Shown: piece after piece, positions 43,390 through 54,120 of the stretch
Layout: each line of letters opens with the position of its first letter
How positions within the stretch are numbered: the first letter of the stretch is position 1
Source of the DNA: Paramarasmius palmivorus
Lineage: Eukaryota; Basidiomycota; Agaricomycetes; Agaricales; Marasmiaceae
Direction of reading: 5' to 3'
DNA length: 64,000 nucleotides
NCBI GenBank assembly: GCA_037176845.1
Contig: JAYKXP010000118.1
Coordinates: forward strand, 1-64,000
The notes under the pieces: generated by a model
Told to the model about the DNA's origin: nothing
Databases searched by the model: none
What the model saw: the letters and a program-made list of their open reading frames with translations, nothing else
Program-made: the position numbers and the translations under genes

Positions 43390-45120
43390 CTAGAGGACAA
43401 CTACTGTCAGCGTCTGATATACCTCATGGCGCAGCTGGAACCAGGGACGTACCGTATATGTGTTATCGGTGAATAAGTGCGTATCCTATGAAATCGTCAA
43501 CATTTCATTCACCGTTTGGGAGGGGTGCACGTACCAAATCCATGTTGTCGGAGGTCGTGCTATTTAACCAATGCAACAAATCCGCCATCTAGGAAGAATC
43601 ATGAACAATAGAACGATACTTGGGTGAAGGCAGGGACAAACCGAATTCTGGGGATAGGCATCCGAGCATGTATTCGTATCCTTGTCGGTACTCGACAACT
43701 GGAAAGTAGTCAGAAACCGGATAATACTTGAGCGGATGTAGGAACATACCGAGTTATGAACATAGCCATCCAAGCCTGTATTTGTGTACTTGTCGGTACT
43801 CGATAACTAGAAAATCGTCAGTAACTGGAGAATTCTTCAAGACTAAAGGGATATACCAGGTTGCTGTCAATCAACATATCATCGCTTTCCGTGTTCAAGC
43901 CCTGCGAATAGTTCAGATCTTGCATTTGGACGTCCTTGCCAACGTCGTGAGAGGACTGGAAGGGCTGCTGCGAGTAATTCGCGAAGACGTCCATTGGGTT
44001 GGGAAGGGGAAAGGAGGATGAAGGAAGTGAAAGTGAGTGCTGAGCGTACTGATCCCCGGTAACGTCCGTGAGCATTGAGGGCTGGAGAGTGCTCACGACC
44101 CCGTCCATTGGATCTGGAAGGGGGAATGACGGCGAAGTGCATTGAGCATAGTCGAGCTGCTCGTCGCTGTCCGTGATCATCCCAGCGGTTCGAAGACGTT
44201 GTCTTCGTTCCTGCTTTGTCTTCGCAGCCTTCGCGTTCCAACCCATTTTCTCCCGGTTAGGCATGCATCTCCACATCCGGGCTATGGAAACATTCTTTTC
44301 TTGTTTGCTCCCCTGTGCCTTGAGAAACTTGCAAACTTCGGAACGAAACACTACAAACCCACTGGGCCCTTGAAGCATCTTCCCATAGCTAGGAGCGTGG
44401 GATCTGCGGGAAGACTTGCGGGCGGATTGGGAGTATTGGCGGGTGGATTGGGGGTACTGGCGGGTGGGACGCTGAAGGGTCTCTGGGTTGGCGTTAGGAA
44501 CAGGAGTTGGCGGGCCGAAGAAGGAAGGCCTTGGGAGGTTGGGAGGAGTAGTGTGACCGTTTCCTGGAGGTCCAAACACAGACGGTAGTTGCACGTCGTC
44601 AAAGACGTAAGCTGGAGTGTCGTTAAACGGAGCAGCTGCGGTAACACAAGTCAGTCATATAGCTTCCACTGTGGAACGGGTAGGCTTACAATGATTTGTT
44701 AAGCTAGTCTGCAAGTAGCTGTCGCCAGAATTGCTTTGCGGAAGCACTGCAGGACCTGTAATGCCTGAGGTCAGTCACCGACATATATGTGTGAAGCGGA
44801 GGTACTTACAAGGGTTCTCTAGACCTGTCCGTCGTAAATAATCATGGAATTCGTGTAGCGAAGCAAGATCTAAATGAACAAAGTCAGTCGCATAGGTATC
44901 GCGTGGAACAGCCTATTCACCGGAAGTCTGGTTGTTGGTCTGCATGATGAGAATCGAAGTGATGAGCTGGAGATTGACTCGAGGAAGAGATTAGAGCTGA
45001 TGTCTGATAATCTAGAAGGGAGTGTTGTCACATCTTATATATCGTTAGTAGACGATGAATGAAAGACTTACTGGCAGTTCTACATTCGTCCAAATCACAA
45101 AGGTTTTCGATTTCTAGCAT
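43390..45120 (-). CDS. HMG-box protein with a duplicated C-terminal exon
   Basis: About nine exons, roughly 370 residues, ATG 45120 (MLEIENLCDLDECRTA). Early exons are short (QTSALISSSSQSPAHHFDSH, LASLHEFHDYLRRTGLENP); one junction between them was not resolved in phase. The main exon has a Pro-rich lead, then an HMG box: GPSGFVVFRSEVCKFLKAQG, ISIARMW-type SIARMWRCMPNREKMGW, NAKAAKTKQERRQRLR. The FRSE...LP-x-x-EK-x-x-W pattern is that of MATA-type HMG proteins, which bind the DNA minor groove. The acidic, Gln/Ser-rich tail suggests activation. Past LIDSNL, two 57-base exons encode near-identical peptides LSSTDKYTNTGLDGYVHNS and LSSTDKDTNTCSDAYPQNS, then MADLLHWLNSTTSDNMDL. Role in mating or development is only a family-based guess. 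Confidence 0.7.
43642..43806 (-). repeat. Tandem duplication of a 57-bp exon plus intron
   Basis: Exons 43642-43698 and 43750-43806 are both 57 bases, phase 0, with period 108 bp, and share CGAGTACCGACAAG. Flanking introns are also alike (both keep GTxTGTxCCT-type donors). Confidence 0.85.
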
Positions 45121-45617
45121 CTGTACAGTCTTTCACCGCCCAGCATATTCGGCTATCAAACGACGAGTGTCTTTGAACGGGTGCGCCTAGAACCGCCAAG
45201 CACGTCTAAAAGATGACATCAATGTACCTTGTCTTTGAGCGGGTAGACACGAGGAGGCTCACCTGACAGATTATCTTATCCTACCTTTGTCCAATTGTCT
45301 CACGTATCCTGGCGTGGCCTCCCATGAGGCGTTATTCCAGGCTTATGCTTTGTCGATGGAACGATCTGTGGCACCCTGTAGCAATATGCGATAAGCGGTA
45401 GCCATGAGGTACGAATTGCAATGTCAACCGAACGTACAGCTTTCGATGTTCCTTCACTGCTTCTTGCTTTGAGAGCTACGAATTGTTGCAAACGGAAGGA
45501 CACAATGAGACGAGGAATAATGGTGGAATGGGCGAACTCACTGGAAGGAAGTGAAGGAATAGCATCAATGGCGCCATAAAACTGTTCAGGTTGTACTTCT
45601 CCGACCAACAAACCGAA

Positions 45618-46279
45618 ATGAACACTCCCTCAGCGGCAACATTCTCGACACCAGATACACAGTCGCGGATCTGTGTCGACGTAAAGATCAATCGTGAACA
45701 CATTGGTAATTCCATTAGCTTGATCAATAACCCGAGGTGCTGACGACACTCACCAGATTACCTAGTTGATCAAGTTTGGGAAACTTCAGAGCCCGCATTG
45801 AACGAGTTTCTCTTCCGAAAAAAAGCCAGGTGGACCAGGAGCCGGGACCAGAGAGTGTGCAGGGCGAAGTTAGGACCTCTGGCAGAGAGAATGATTAGAC
45901 GCGCTCGAGTGACGTACTCGGTGGTTTTAGTAGCCTTGGTTTATCTCCAGCGAGCGCGTCCCCATCTACAGATAGCGTCGGAGAGCTTCTTGTGGGAGAG
46001 GCTTTTGATTGGTTCCATTGTCCTTGCCGATAAAGTGAGTGTTCTAGCAGTCTATATGTTTCCTAAACCGCTAATCGTCTCGTCCAGTATGTTAATGATT
46101 GCACCATGTTGAATCGTCACTGGGCAATATGCTCCGGAAAGTTTGGTAACATGGACGTCAATCGGATCGAGCGGGACTTGCTGGCTGTATTGGACTGGGA
46201 TGTGAAGCTCTCAGAGAAGGAACTGGTGGATGTACACGTCGCGATTCGTGACCGAAAGAAGTTGAATGGAAGTAGATGA
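45618..46279 (+). CDS. Cyclin, Pho80/Pcl-like N-terminal cyclin box
   Basis: Three exons, about 185 residues, ATG 45618 (MNTPSAATFSTPDTQSRICV) to TGA 46279. An intron of about 58 bases joins REHI to DYLVDQVWETSEP with the split codon GAT; a second joins LIGSIVLADK to YVNDCTMLNRHWA. The cyclin-box features are RARVTYSVVLVALVYLQRAR (helix 1-2), LIGSIVLADKYVND (helix 3, with the conserved K), LNRHWAICSGKF, and VNRIERDLLAVLDWDVKLSE (helix 5). Such single-box cyclins partner Pho85-like kinases in fungi. Length fits short Agaricomycete members. It is divergent from the HMG gene, about 500 bp between starts. Confidence 0.8.
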
Positions 46280-47188
46280 TTCTGCAGTATGCAAACCCCT
46301 TTACCATAATAGAGTCAGAACGTGTTTGGAAGGCGGAGAAACCAGGAATGCTACCTCGTTACATGATGAGACGTATGAGACGTAAGAGAAATATCCGTTC
46401 AAGAGCCACTAAAAGACGAGGGCCTGTACAAATTTGGGTCAGTAAATTTTGTATTGCTGTATAGGGATTATCCCCTACCTGGAAGGGTGCGGTCCTGCAA
46501 CCATGGAAGCTAGTAGCCCAAGTTGTATTCAGTCAGTCGACGTCAACCTTCGCTCTGAAGATGCCATTACGTGGTATCTCACTTTAGGGCAGGTCAAATA
46601 GAAAACGCTGATCGCATCAATCCTTTACAACGCCTGTTCACATTGTCATCGTGATACTACATAGTCTCCCCTCACAGAAAATTCATTCACATATAAAATG
46701 TCATTAAATGCAGTACGTGCGCCATTTCTTAATTCGCTATCTATTGATCCCTCCGACGCGTCTCGTCTCGTATAACCCCCGCCAATCAGTACTGAGGACA
46801 CCACCGTGAATATGCTTGTTGCCATGATCAAGCAAGTGCTCGAGCTTGAAACACATTGGCCTCGTGTTGCTCTTTGACCTCAATGACCCATGATGTCACC
46901 TCATGCTCAAAACATCTCCTTCCGCAAGTTACACTGGCAGACTAGAACGTCCCTCCGACCAAAGCTGCTCCCTTCAGTACGTCTACGATCCTCATGTCTA
47001 AATCTCGGTAACTCGATGACTCTTTTGTTTTCTCTATTTATCTAGCTATACGGAATCGTTCTGCGAGCCGACTAGCCAGCCGTTCAAGCTCTTGTTTGAT
47101 CAGATTCCTACAAGCCTATGAAAGGTATGATGTACAATTCCGGACAATTCAGCGTGTACTCATAAATGTTATGCTAGGCTAAAGGCAT
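46280..47188. other. Intergenic, no gene seen
   Basis: No exon chain or repeat recognised in about 900 bp. Confidence 0.5.
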
Positions 47189-47725
47189 TTACGCGCTGCC
47201 AGTGGATCTGGGCTTCGTCTTGCGGAAAACGAAACCGTGTTTGGGGAAACGGAATGGCTTTTGTTGGTCCACCTCAGATACGAATCTGAATTGATGCTGG
47301 TCAGTCGCTCGCATAGGTTGAAGGTTCGTGGCTAATATCGCTCACCTTTTGACTGCCCAAACCGCCAGTTGACGATCCTCTCGTCTAATCAGAGAAACAA
47401 GAGGCAAGGGCCTCCGGTTAAGCACCGAAGCCCCTACTTTCATTACAAGCACATCGCCTCTCCATACCTTCCGGGGACTTGATAGCTGCTGATTTTCATA
47501 GAGTCGGAGCCCGCGTTTCACGAAGATGTGGAAAACTATCTTTCGAGTTCTTGTGACTTCGACTGAGATGGTTGTGTCGTGGATATAAGGCTGCGCTTTG
47601 TGCTGCCCCATGAGGAGATCCCGTCTAGGTGAGCGAGCAATTCCATTGCGGCTAACTTCTGTTTTAATCTTGACTACACGGGGTTTTGGGCTGTTGGTGG
47701 ACAAACACAGTCCCCATAGGGTCAT
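47189..47725 (-). CDS. Small basic hypothetical protein
   Basis: Two exons, about 160 residues, ATG 47725 (MTLWGLCLSTNSPKPRVVKI) to TAA 47189. The body reads IVFHIFVKRGLRLYENQQLS, KVWRGDVLVMKVG, LIRREDRQLAVWAVKR. A split AGA codon over an intron at about 47292-47345 leads to FVSEVDQQKPFRFPKHGFVF and RKTKPRSTGSA. The WRGDVLVM words occur in Agaricomycete orphan proteins I associate with intracellular, high-pI products, but no function is known to me. Frame and splice are clean. Confidence 0.65.
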
Positions 47726-47932
47726 TGTGTTATCCTAAGGGCTATCAGCGTGCGCTGGCTTGCTCAAAACGAGTATAGTTACTGACCGACGGCGCATACG
47801 GATGTATAGGAAGCACGGAGGGCATTGGCGAGCAAGAGTAAATTCAAATGTTACTGTGTCTAATTATATCCTATACCGACTTATCTATCTATCATATCTA
47901 TCTACATTGCTTGCACGATACCTACACGTTGG

Positions 47933-48140
47933 CCGCAACAACGCCAACACCTCCCTTCATACCAACACCTCCCTTCATACCTATGCATAGGACAATGTTG
48001 GTACCGAATTGGTCCTCAAGCAATGCGTTGTTCATGGAATCCTATCCTATACTTTCCCAACGTCGCAACAGGGCCAACACCCAGCTTCACATCCCTACGC
48101 ATAGGACAATATCCGTACTGAATTGGCCAATTCGCAACAA
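47933..48140. repeat. Imperfect tandem duplication upstream of F-box gene 4
   Basis: Two copies, about 127 bp apart, share in order GCAACAxxGCCAACACC, GCATAGGACAAT, GTAC, GAATTGG. The first copy also contains a doubled ACCAACACCTCCCTTCAT. The array ends 95 bp before the start of the F-box gene and carries GCAACAA words also found upstream of other genes here. Confidence 0.75.
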
Positions 48141-48169
48141 TGCCAATAGGTTAATGGTTATAAATCCAC

Positions 48170-48176
48170 TATAAAA
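48170..48176 (+). promoter_or_regulatory. TATA box of F-box gene 4
   Basis: TATAAAA 65 bp before the ATG at 48235. Confidence 0.55.
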
Positions 48177-48234
48177 CCCACGGAAAATTGCTCAATCTTC
48201 CCTCAACAATCCCTCGAATTCCGAAGCCTCCAGG

Positions 48235-50106
48235 ATGCACGAAGTCTTGCAGACAGCAGAACTTCTATGCCTCATATTCGATTTCTGCGAGTCGTCTCGT
48301 GAGGCAGACAAACGATTCGCAATGGTCTGTCAACAGTGGTTTGGAGTATATGTGTATACTCGATGGCGGGTCGTTAGGGACCCTGAGCTCTTATTAACGG
48401 TTTTTGAGGCACAAGTGCGTGAACCACATACTTATTTAGATGTACATTCGCCTGATTCTCATATCTCTAGCAGGACTCTTTAGATCCAGGACGGTTTGAT
48501 ACCATCTATGGCACACGTATCCACGGTCTTGATTTCGACGAGGAGAAAGTCGACACCTTTGCCTTGGATAGGTTTTTCGTTGCGATTCGGCGCTCCGAAC
48601 GCCCACTTCGTCTTCCAGGACTGTGGTCGTTGAAATTCATCAACGTGCCACATCAGTATACTAGACTCGAGCAGATTTCTCTGTTGATGAACGAACGCAT
48701 CACTGAGTTTGCTGTTATGGAACGCCCAAGGCTTAATAACGGACATCCTCTGCTCTCACACCAGTTCTTTGAACAATTCCTGCTCCGTATATCCCAACGT
48801 ATGCCCTATCTTCGCCAATTAGAGCTTGGCGTGAAGGCTAGTCAACACCCTGCGGAATTTTCTGCCTATAGGCGAATGGTTTCCTCCCTAAGGACTCTCC
48901 GCCGCATCCGCTTGCCTTCCTCTCCTACTCTCCCCGACATCCAAACCTTTGTCGAGTCCCGAGACATCGAAAGCATAGCCTTTGGTGTTCTTCCGGCCCG
49001 CGGCAGCTATTTCATAGGCTCTGATTACGTGCGATCACCCATTACTCTCGCGCTAGATTGGTTCTCTTCGTTATCGGAGCTGGAAGTGTTTTGCACTATC
49101 GACGAGGCCTTTGTGTTATTCTGTTCCTTCAGCAATACCAGGAGCATTCTGAAAAACCTCACATTGTCATTTCCCGTAGGTCGGTCGGCAAACGAGATCC
49201 CCTCTCCTCTCGCTATAAGAGAGCTTCACGCGGTTATCGCTCAGAGCTGTCCTCAGCTGCTCAGACTGAGCATCCTTTGTTTAGCAGACTACTTTCAAAG
49301 CCATATCACTAGCCTGACTAAATCCAAACCCAGACTGGACGACATCATACGCATTGATGACCTCTTGCCGCTAACACTCTGCACCAACATCATTTCCTTC
49401 GTATTCGAGCACGTTTATCCTGTCTCTGCCAATTCAGCTGAGATTGGATATCTTACGTCCTCGTGGCGCAATCTCAGCAATATCGTGATATGTCCCAATC
49501 CAATACTCCCTTGCGTGAGATTTCCCGATGGCATAAAACACCCAGACTGGAGGGTGGCAGTGTGTCTTGCAGACAGCAATCCTTTGATTTCTGTGGTTCG
49601 TATCAGAATCATGGACCCGCCATTTGTCACACCCTATAGCCCAAGATGTGTCGACGGCGTTCTACAAGCTTTCAATAGCTTGAAGAACCTGGAGTGGTTT
49701 GATCCCGGTCCTTATGCCGAGCTTCCACAACCAGAGGACGGTGTTCAAATGTTCCGCACGGGACCCGAGACGTCTGGCTTCCAAGTTCGAGAGATCACTA
49801 GCTTCCATATGGTCGAGGATGTTGGCGGTGGCTCCTTTAATTTGGACAGGTCAACTCAGAACAGCAACGGAGGTAAGCTAGCGCCCTCTCTTGATCCTGA
49901 AGCTTTGCAGACTCATACATACGGTGACAGTGACAGATGACAAGATGATTTGGTTGACCCGGTTCCTTGTACCCGACACTCGGGCAATGACAGTGACCAT
50001 CAACTCACTTCGTCGTCGGCTTGAAGGCTTTGATGAACACCTCGAACACTCCGCTGGAGTAGCCGAGGATGGTGAAATAAGAGTTACTACTACTAGCGTA
50101 CGATAA
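48235..50106 (+). CDS. F-box protein, lineage family copy 4
   Basis: Three exons, about 585 residues, ATG 48235 to TAA 50106. Exon 1: MHEVLQTAELLCLIFDFCES, RFAMVCQQWFGVYV, RWRVVRDPELLL. Exon 2 begins QDSLDPGRFDTIYGTRIHGL and has the family body: RMPYLRQLELGVK, LKNLTLSFPVGRSANEIPSP, WRNLSNIVICPNPILPCVRF, FDPGPYAELP. The last exon is longer than in the other copies: DDKMIWLTRFLVPDTRAMTV, then about 35 more residues ending VTTTSVR. Its N-terminal lead before the F-box is about 20 residues shorter. Expected to act as an SCF substrate adaptor through the F-box; target unknown. Confidence 0.85.
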
Positions 50107-51122
50107 CCTCGACAATCGTGGACACCCGTCAAATTGACTGGCTGGCAGACTTAATGCAGCCAGCTCAAAGACGAATTTACTTTACCAGACTTCATTTCCT
50201 CTTTTGTAACATATATCAAATTATACACCGGACAATGTGTACCTAAGTTGCCGGATACCACATGACCCTACATGACCGCAATTGGCGAGGATCCCGTCCG
50301 GCGCCTAGACTTTTTGGCCTTTTGAACCCAACCACCAATCAGTACTTCAATATCCGTTCAAATCTCGCCCCGAGATGTGATCCTGCTGTCTGCACCTCCG
50401 ACTCTCCAAAATGGAGGGTACCATACACTTAATGAAGGCGGGTGTTTATCAGTTACTCGTCATAAGGTACTAATGGACACCACAGAAACGCTTTAACGAC
50501 TGAAATAAATGACTTCCTGAAAGCCTTGTCGTGCCCATTTGTACTCCGTGGAACCTATACATGGAGGAAGATGGGGTTTCCTAGCGTGTTCAGACTGTAA
50601 CCGCGATCTAGGTGAAACCACACAATCCATGTCCACTCCAGCAGTCGAGTATGATGCAGCGGCACTGCTCGACATCCGTACAAAACCGAGGTTCGTCCTC
50701 TCAACGTTTTGCCTTCGCCGGCCACACCACTCTCGGCGCCGGAATCGTCTGCTGGGAGAGAAAGGAAGTGCTGAGTGTTGTGTAGCAGTAATTGAGAGGA
50801 AAGTGCGTTGATGTCCATTCGTATCCGTAGACGGCATACCCTCAAAGACCGGCCGTCGTCGCAGTGCTCTCTGTCTTCAAAACTGCTGTTTTACGGCTAA
50901 CATCTTCAATATCACTGCCTATCCTTGTTCTTGTGGAAACGCTGCTAACCAGTTTCGTCATACTACTCACCTATTCCATTTTTGTCTCCAGCTTTGACCA
51001 TCTGCTCTGCCCATCTTCATTCCCGTACACATCTGTGCCCTCATCGGTGGTACGTGACGGCCATCGTTAACGTGCGCGATATTTGACATTGTTGTCAGTC
51101 ACTCTCAACTTTGACCTTGACG
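50107..51122. other. Intergenic, no gene assigned
   Basis: Opposed frames at 50493-50837 overlap fully and neither has splice support. Nothing recognised. Confidence 0.4.
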
Positions 51123-51888
51123 ATGACCTTCCCTCTTCCACTTCCTCTCCCACCCCCTAGCACCAACAACGAACGTTCTGTGATGTGTATTGTCGCTCTC
51201 GAGGTCGCGGTGCACGTGCTCACACGGGCAGGATGGAGCACCAGCTTGAAATTGATAGGAAAAATTGTGATCTTGTGGGTTCTTTTTCACCTCATCCACA
51301 GTCCAGGCTGACTCTTCGATCTAGCGCCCTATTTCAGCACAAGATCTTTGTCTACCGGCTCAAAATCTTCTTCTTGATCTGTCATTTGCTGGGCGAGAGG
51401 GAATGGGTGGCTGTTCGGGCCAAGTTGCTAGATCCGCCACATCGACTTGAGGGACCGGGCCATATCTATTATTTCACCGTCGTCGAGCAAGGGCAGGTCA
51501 AAGGCTATATCAAGATTGGCTGTACGACAGATCTCCCTGTCCGTCGACGGTACTGGGAAGCGCACTATCGGAAGTTCAAGTTGATTCGTCGTACCGAAAC
51601 CGCGGTTCATTTTCATCGGCAAACAGGTAAGGCTTGAACCATCTTCTCGGACGTGACTTACCGTAACTTCAGAGTACATTATCCATCGAATCCTACGAGA
51701 TAGCAACGTCGTAATGCCCTGCTTGAACACAAGTTGTGAGTGCTAGATTACCGTTAATACTGACGCATTCTGACCATCTCATAGGTCAAAAGCAACACGA
51801 AGAAATCTTTGTCATAGAGCCGAGTGTCGAACTGGCTTTGAACGACATGATATTCCTCGTTAAACACTTCCTCCTCCTCGTACTGTAA
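51123..51888 (+). CDS. T5orf172/GIY-YIG-type protein with hydrophobic N-terminus, complete copy
   Basis: Four exons, about 205 residues, ATG 51123 (MTFPLPLPLPPPSTNNERSV). Exon 1 ends in a hydrophobic helix (VALEVAVHVLTRAGW, LIGKIVI), and a 50-base intron in the same codon phase as the 37.6-kb paralog leads to ALFQHKIFVYRLKIFFLICH. The T5orf172 domain follows: GPGHIYYFTVVEQ, GYIKIGCTTDLPVRRRYWEA (the K-I-G, T and R of the GIY-YIG core). Exons 3-4 give EYIIHRILRD, CLNTSC and a split-codon join to QKQHEEIFVIEP: the Cys/Cys/His/Glu set near the end of the domain. It ends in a hydrophobic FLVKHFLLLVL. GIY-YIG proteins are nucleases; a membrane-linked version is unusual. Activity is inferred, not shown. 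Confidence 0.8.
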
Positions 51889-51929
51889 ACTTCTTGTAGC
51901 ATTTGACGCTTTGACCAGTGGCGTATCGC

Positions 51930-52345
51930 GCTCCCATGTAAATATTTAAAATCTTCGCCGTGCCTACCCGCAGTAAATATCCAACAACTTTGTCAGTCAA
52001 AAATGTATCATCTAAAATAGCTCAAATATCGCGCAAATATGTTTCGTTTATTTCTGATTCGAGGCGCCTTTTATACGAAGAAGGAGTGAGGAAATATTCA
52101 ACATATTTCGACTGAAACATGAGATGACAACGACCTTTCACATTCGATTTGGATTTTTATCCAGAAGTATAATTGGTATCTACTCATAAATAAATACTAT
52201 CTTTGTAGGAAAATATTTATCTCTCTCGGGGTTAAATATTCCAGATGTTTGCGCTCAAAATGAACGAAATCTAGGCCGAAAAATATCGGGCTAATAATCA
52301 CCATATTTGACGGATATATCCGCGCAAATATGATTCACCTTCCAT
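51930..52345. repeat. AT-rich stretch with clustered AAATAT words
   Basis: About a dozen AAATAT/ATATTT words occur within some 400 bp (51941, 51970, 52024, 52033, 52091, 52210, 52231, 52280, 52323 and others). GCGCAAATATG appears twice, at 52031 and 52319. No exon is present. It may be a short nonautonomous element or an old decayed repeat. Confidence 0.55.
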
Positions 52346-52649
52346 GCCGAAAATTCTGCATCTTGCCTATCAAACCAAACAACATATTTTCCCCGTGCTG
52401 TTTGGATTCCAAACAGCTACCAGCCGCCGCAGTGTTAGGGTTGCACTGCTTTTCATCTGCTTTCGCCGCCAATTCGCCGCCTTCCTCGCCGATAAACATG
52501 GTGATGGAACGAGACAGCACAAAGAGTAATCACTCCAAACCTACTAACGATGATATACTTAATACATAAAGTTCTTCTCTCGTTGGCAACGCCTGTGATA
52601 GCAACAACGACGTAAGCTGTTGCAGAGCCAATCGTATGGGGTCTACAGT

Positions 52650-52657
52650 TATAAAAA
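52650..52657 (+). promoter_or_regulatory. TATA box of surface-protein gene A
   Basis: TATAAAAA about 73 bp before the ATG at 52730. Confidence 0.5.
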
Positions 52658-52729
52658 GGTGTTCATCGCTCCGGTGACCATCTGATCTGATCGCAGACTC
52701 TGATACTTAAGGTTCCATTCCTTGGATCA

Positions 52730-54120
52730 ATGGCTAGCAAGCCCTGCACACCGTTTTATGGCTGGACTCGCCATGAATCACATCCCGTACGTTTCACTAC
52801 GTTGAGATCATGTTTTGCAGCTGATCTCAGAACACGACCAGGACACTCATTCTACTTGCTTCTCTCGACATTTCCGCCGCAATCACCGTGGAGTTTCCTC
52901 AAAACATGATCGCTGGCGAAAATACGCTCTTTACATGGACACGGAGACAGAGAGATCCACAGAGCTTTTATATCACCTACGAGAACCAGAACCGTGACGG
53001 ATCCAAAACGGAACAAACTAACATTGACTCGAACAGCGCGTTGAAGGGAACAGGAAGTGTGATTTTTACAAATGTTGGGTGGGTAAAGGCTGCGTATCTC
53101 AAAGGTCTGTACTCACTCGACTCCTCAAAGTAACTTCCAGATCGATGTTTTTGATGAACAAGATGTCACGTACGTTTTTTCCTCAGGACCTAGTGATGAT
53201 CCATGGAGCTCATTCCCACCGTGCCGAAGCGCAAGCGACATTCTGTATTCGCTCACTCTGCCAGTCTTTTCGAATTCGGCTTCTTCCGCTGAATCCCCAA
53301 CATTGTGATCTACTTTTAAAACTCTAACGTGTTTGGAATAACTGATCATACCGCTCCTATCTAGATCAAACCCGCCTACAGATCCAGCCACCCCCTCTCA
53401 ACTTGAGGCTGAGTCGACGGAAATGTAAGATATTCATGAAAGCTGATTATCTCGAGGGTGAATTAACATTTTACAGTATTCAGAATACGAGCGTGACTAT
53501 GCTAAGCATATCCAACACTCTCTCGAATGGGTAGGATGCTCCTCGAACATTCATTTGGACGTAAATTAACGTTCGGGTCAGTGATATGACTGGAACGACA
53601 GTATCTACTATGTTTGCATCTACATCGACAGGAATGTAAGTCAAGGTCATCTATTCGCGTCAAAATTGACACCATGGAATACTGTAGCGTCATCGGACCT
53701 ACCTCAGGGTCCACCGCCCAGCCCAAGTTATCAACCTCGAAGCTCAACGTCGGTGCTATCATAGGGATAGTCATCGGAGTAATCACTTCAGCTATACTAG
53801 TGGTTGCGGGGGTAATCATATTCCGAAACAAGCGCAAAAAAGGTTCCAAATCAGCGACTTTCGAAGAAGATGTAGTACCCTACCCACGCACGACATCGAC
53901 TTCCCAAGTTCATGTCACGAAGAAACAGGAATCGCTGGACTTGGATCACATTCAACGCAGCTGTCTAGATCCGCATGGAGAACAGGATGTAGCCGTGCGA
54001 GAAAGACGCGTGGTTTACCTCGAGGATAGCGGATGGAGACCATCTCCCTTGACTAGAGATGCAGACGATTCAGGTTCTAGTGTCGTTGTCATGCCGCCTC
54101 GGTATGATGCTGCAGTGTAA
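52730..54120 (+). CDS. Surface-protein gene A: Kre9-like ectodomain, one membrane helix, PPRY tail
   Basis: About seven exons, about 330 residues, ATG 52730 (MASKPCTPFYGWTRHESHP). The second exon gives a hydrophobic lead (TRTLILLASLDISAAITVEF) and a Kre9/KNH-like start: FPQNMIAGENTLFTWTRRQR, DPQSFYITYEN, closing GNFQIDVFDEQDVT. A Ser/Thr-rich stalk over small exons (TMLSISNTLSNG, MFASTSTG, GPTSGSTAQPKLSTSKL) leads to the helix VGAIIGIVIGVITSAILVVA, stop-transfer RNKRKK, and a cytoplasmic tail with RVVYLEDSGWRPSP and the end VVMPPRYDAAV. The tail motifs recur in C and D. PPRY fits PPxY, the ligand of WW domains in Rsp5/Nedd4 ubiquitin ligases. Junctions in 53150-53350 are the least certain. 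Convergent with gene B. Confidence 0.7.

Noticed and set aside
45300..45727. Minus-strand open frames overlapping the start of the cyclin gene
   Set aside because: The opposite strand has a well-spliced cyclin; the minus frames lack motifs and splice support.
50493..50837. Possible gene on either strand
   Set aside because: Both strands are open over the same bases, compositionally biased, without start or splice support.
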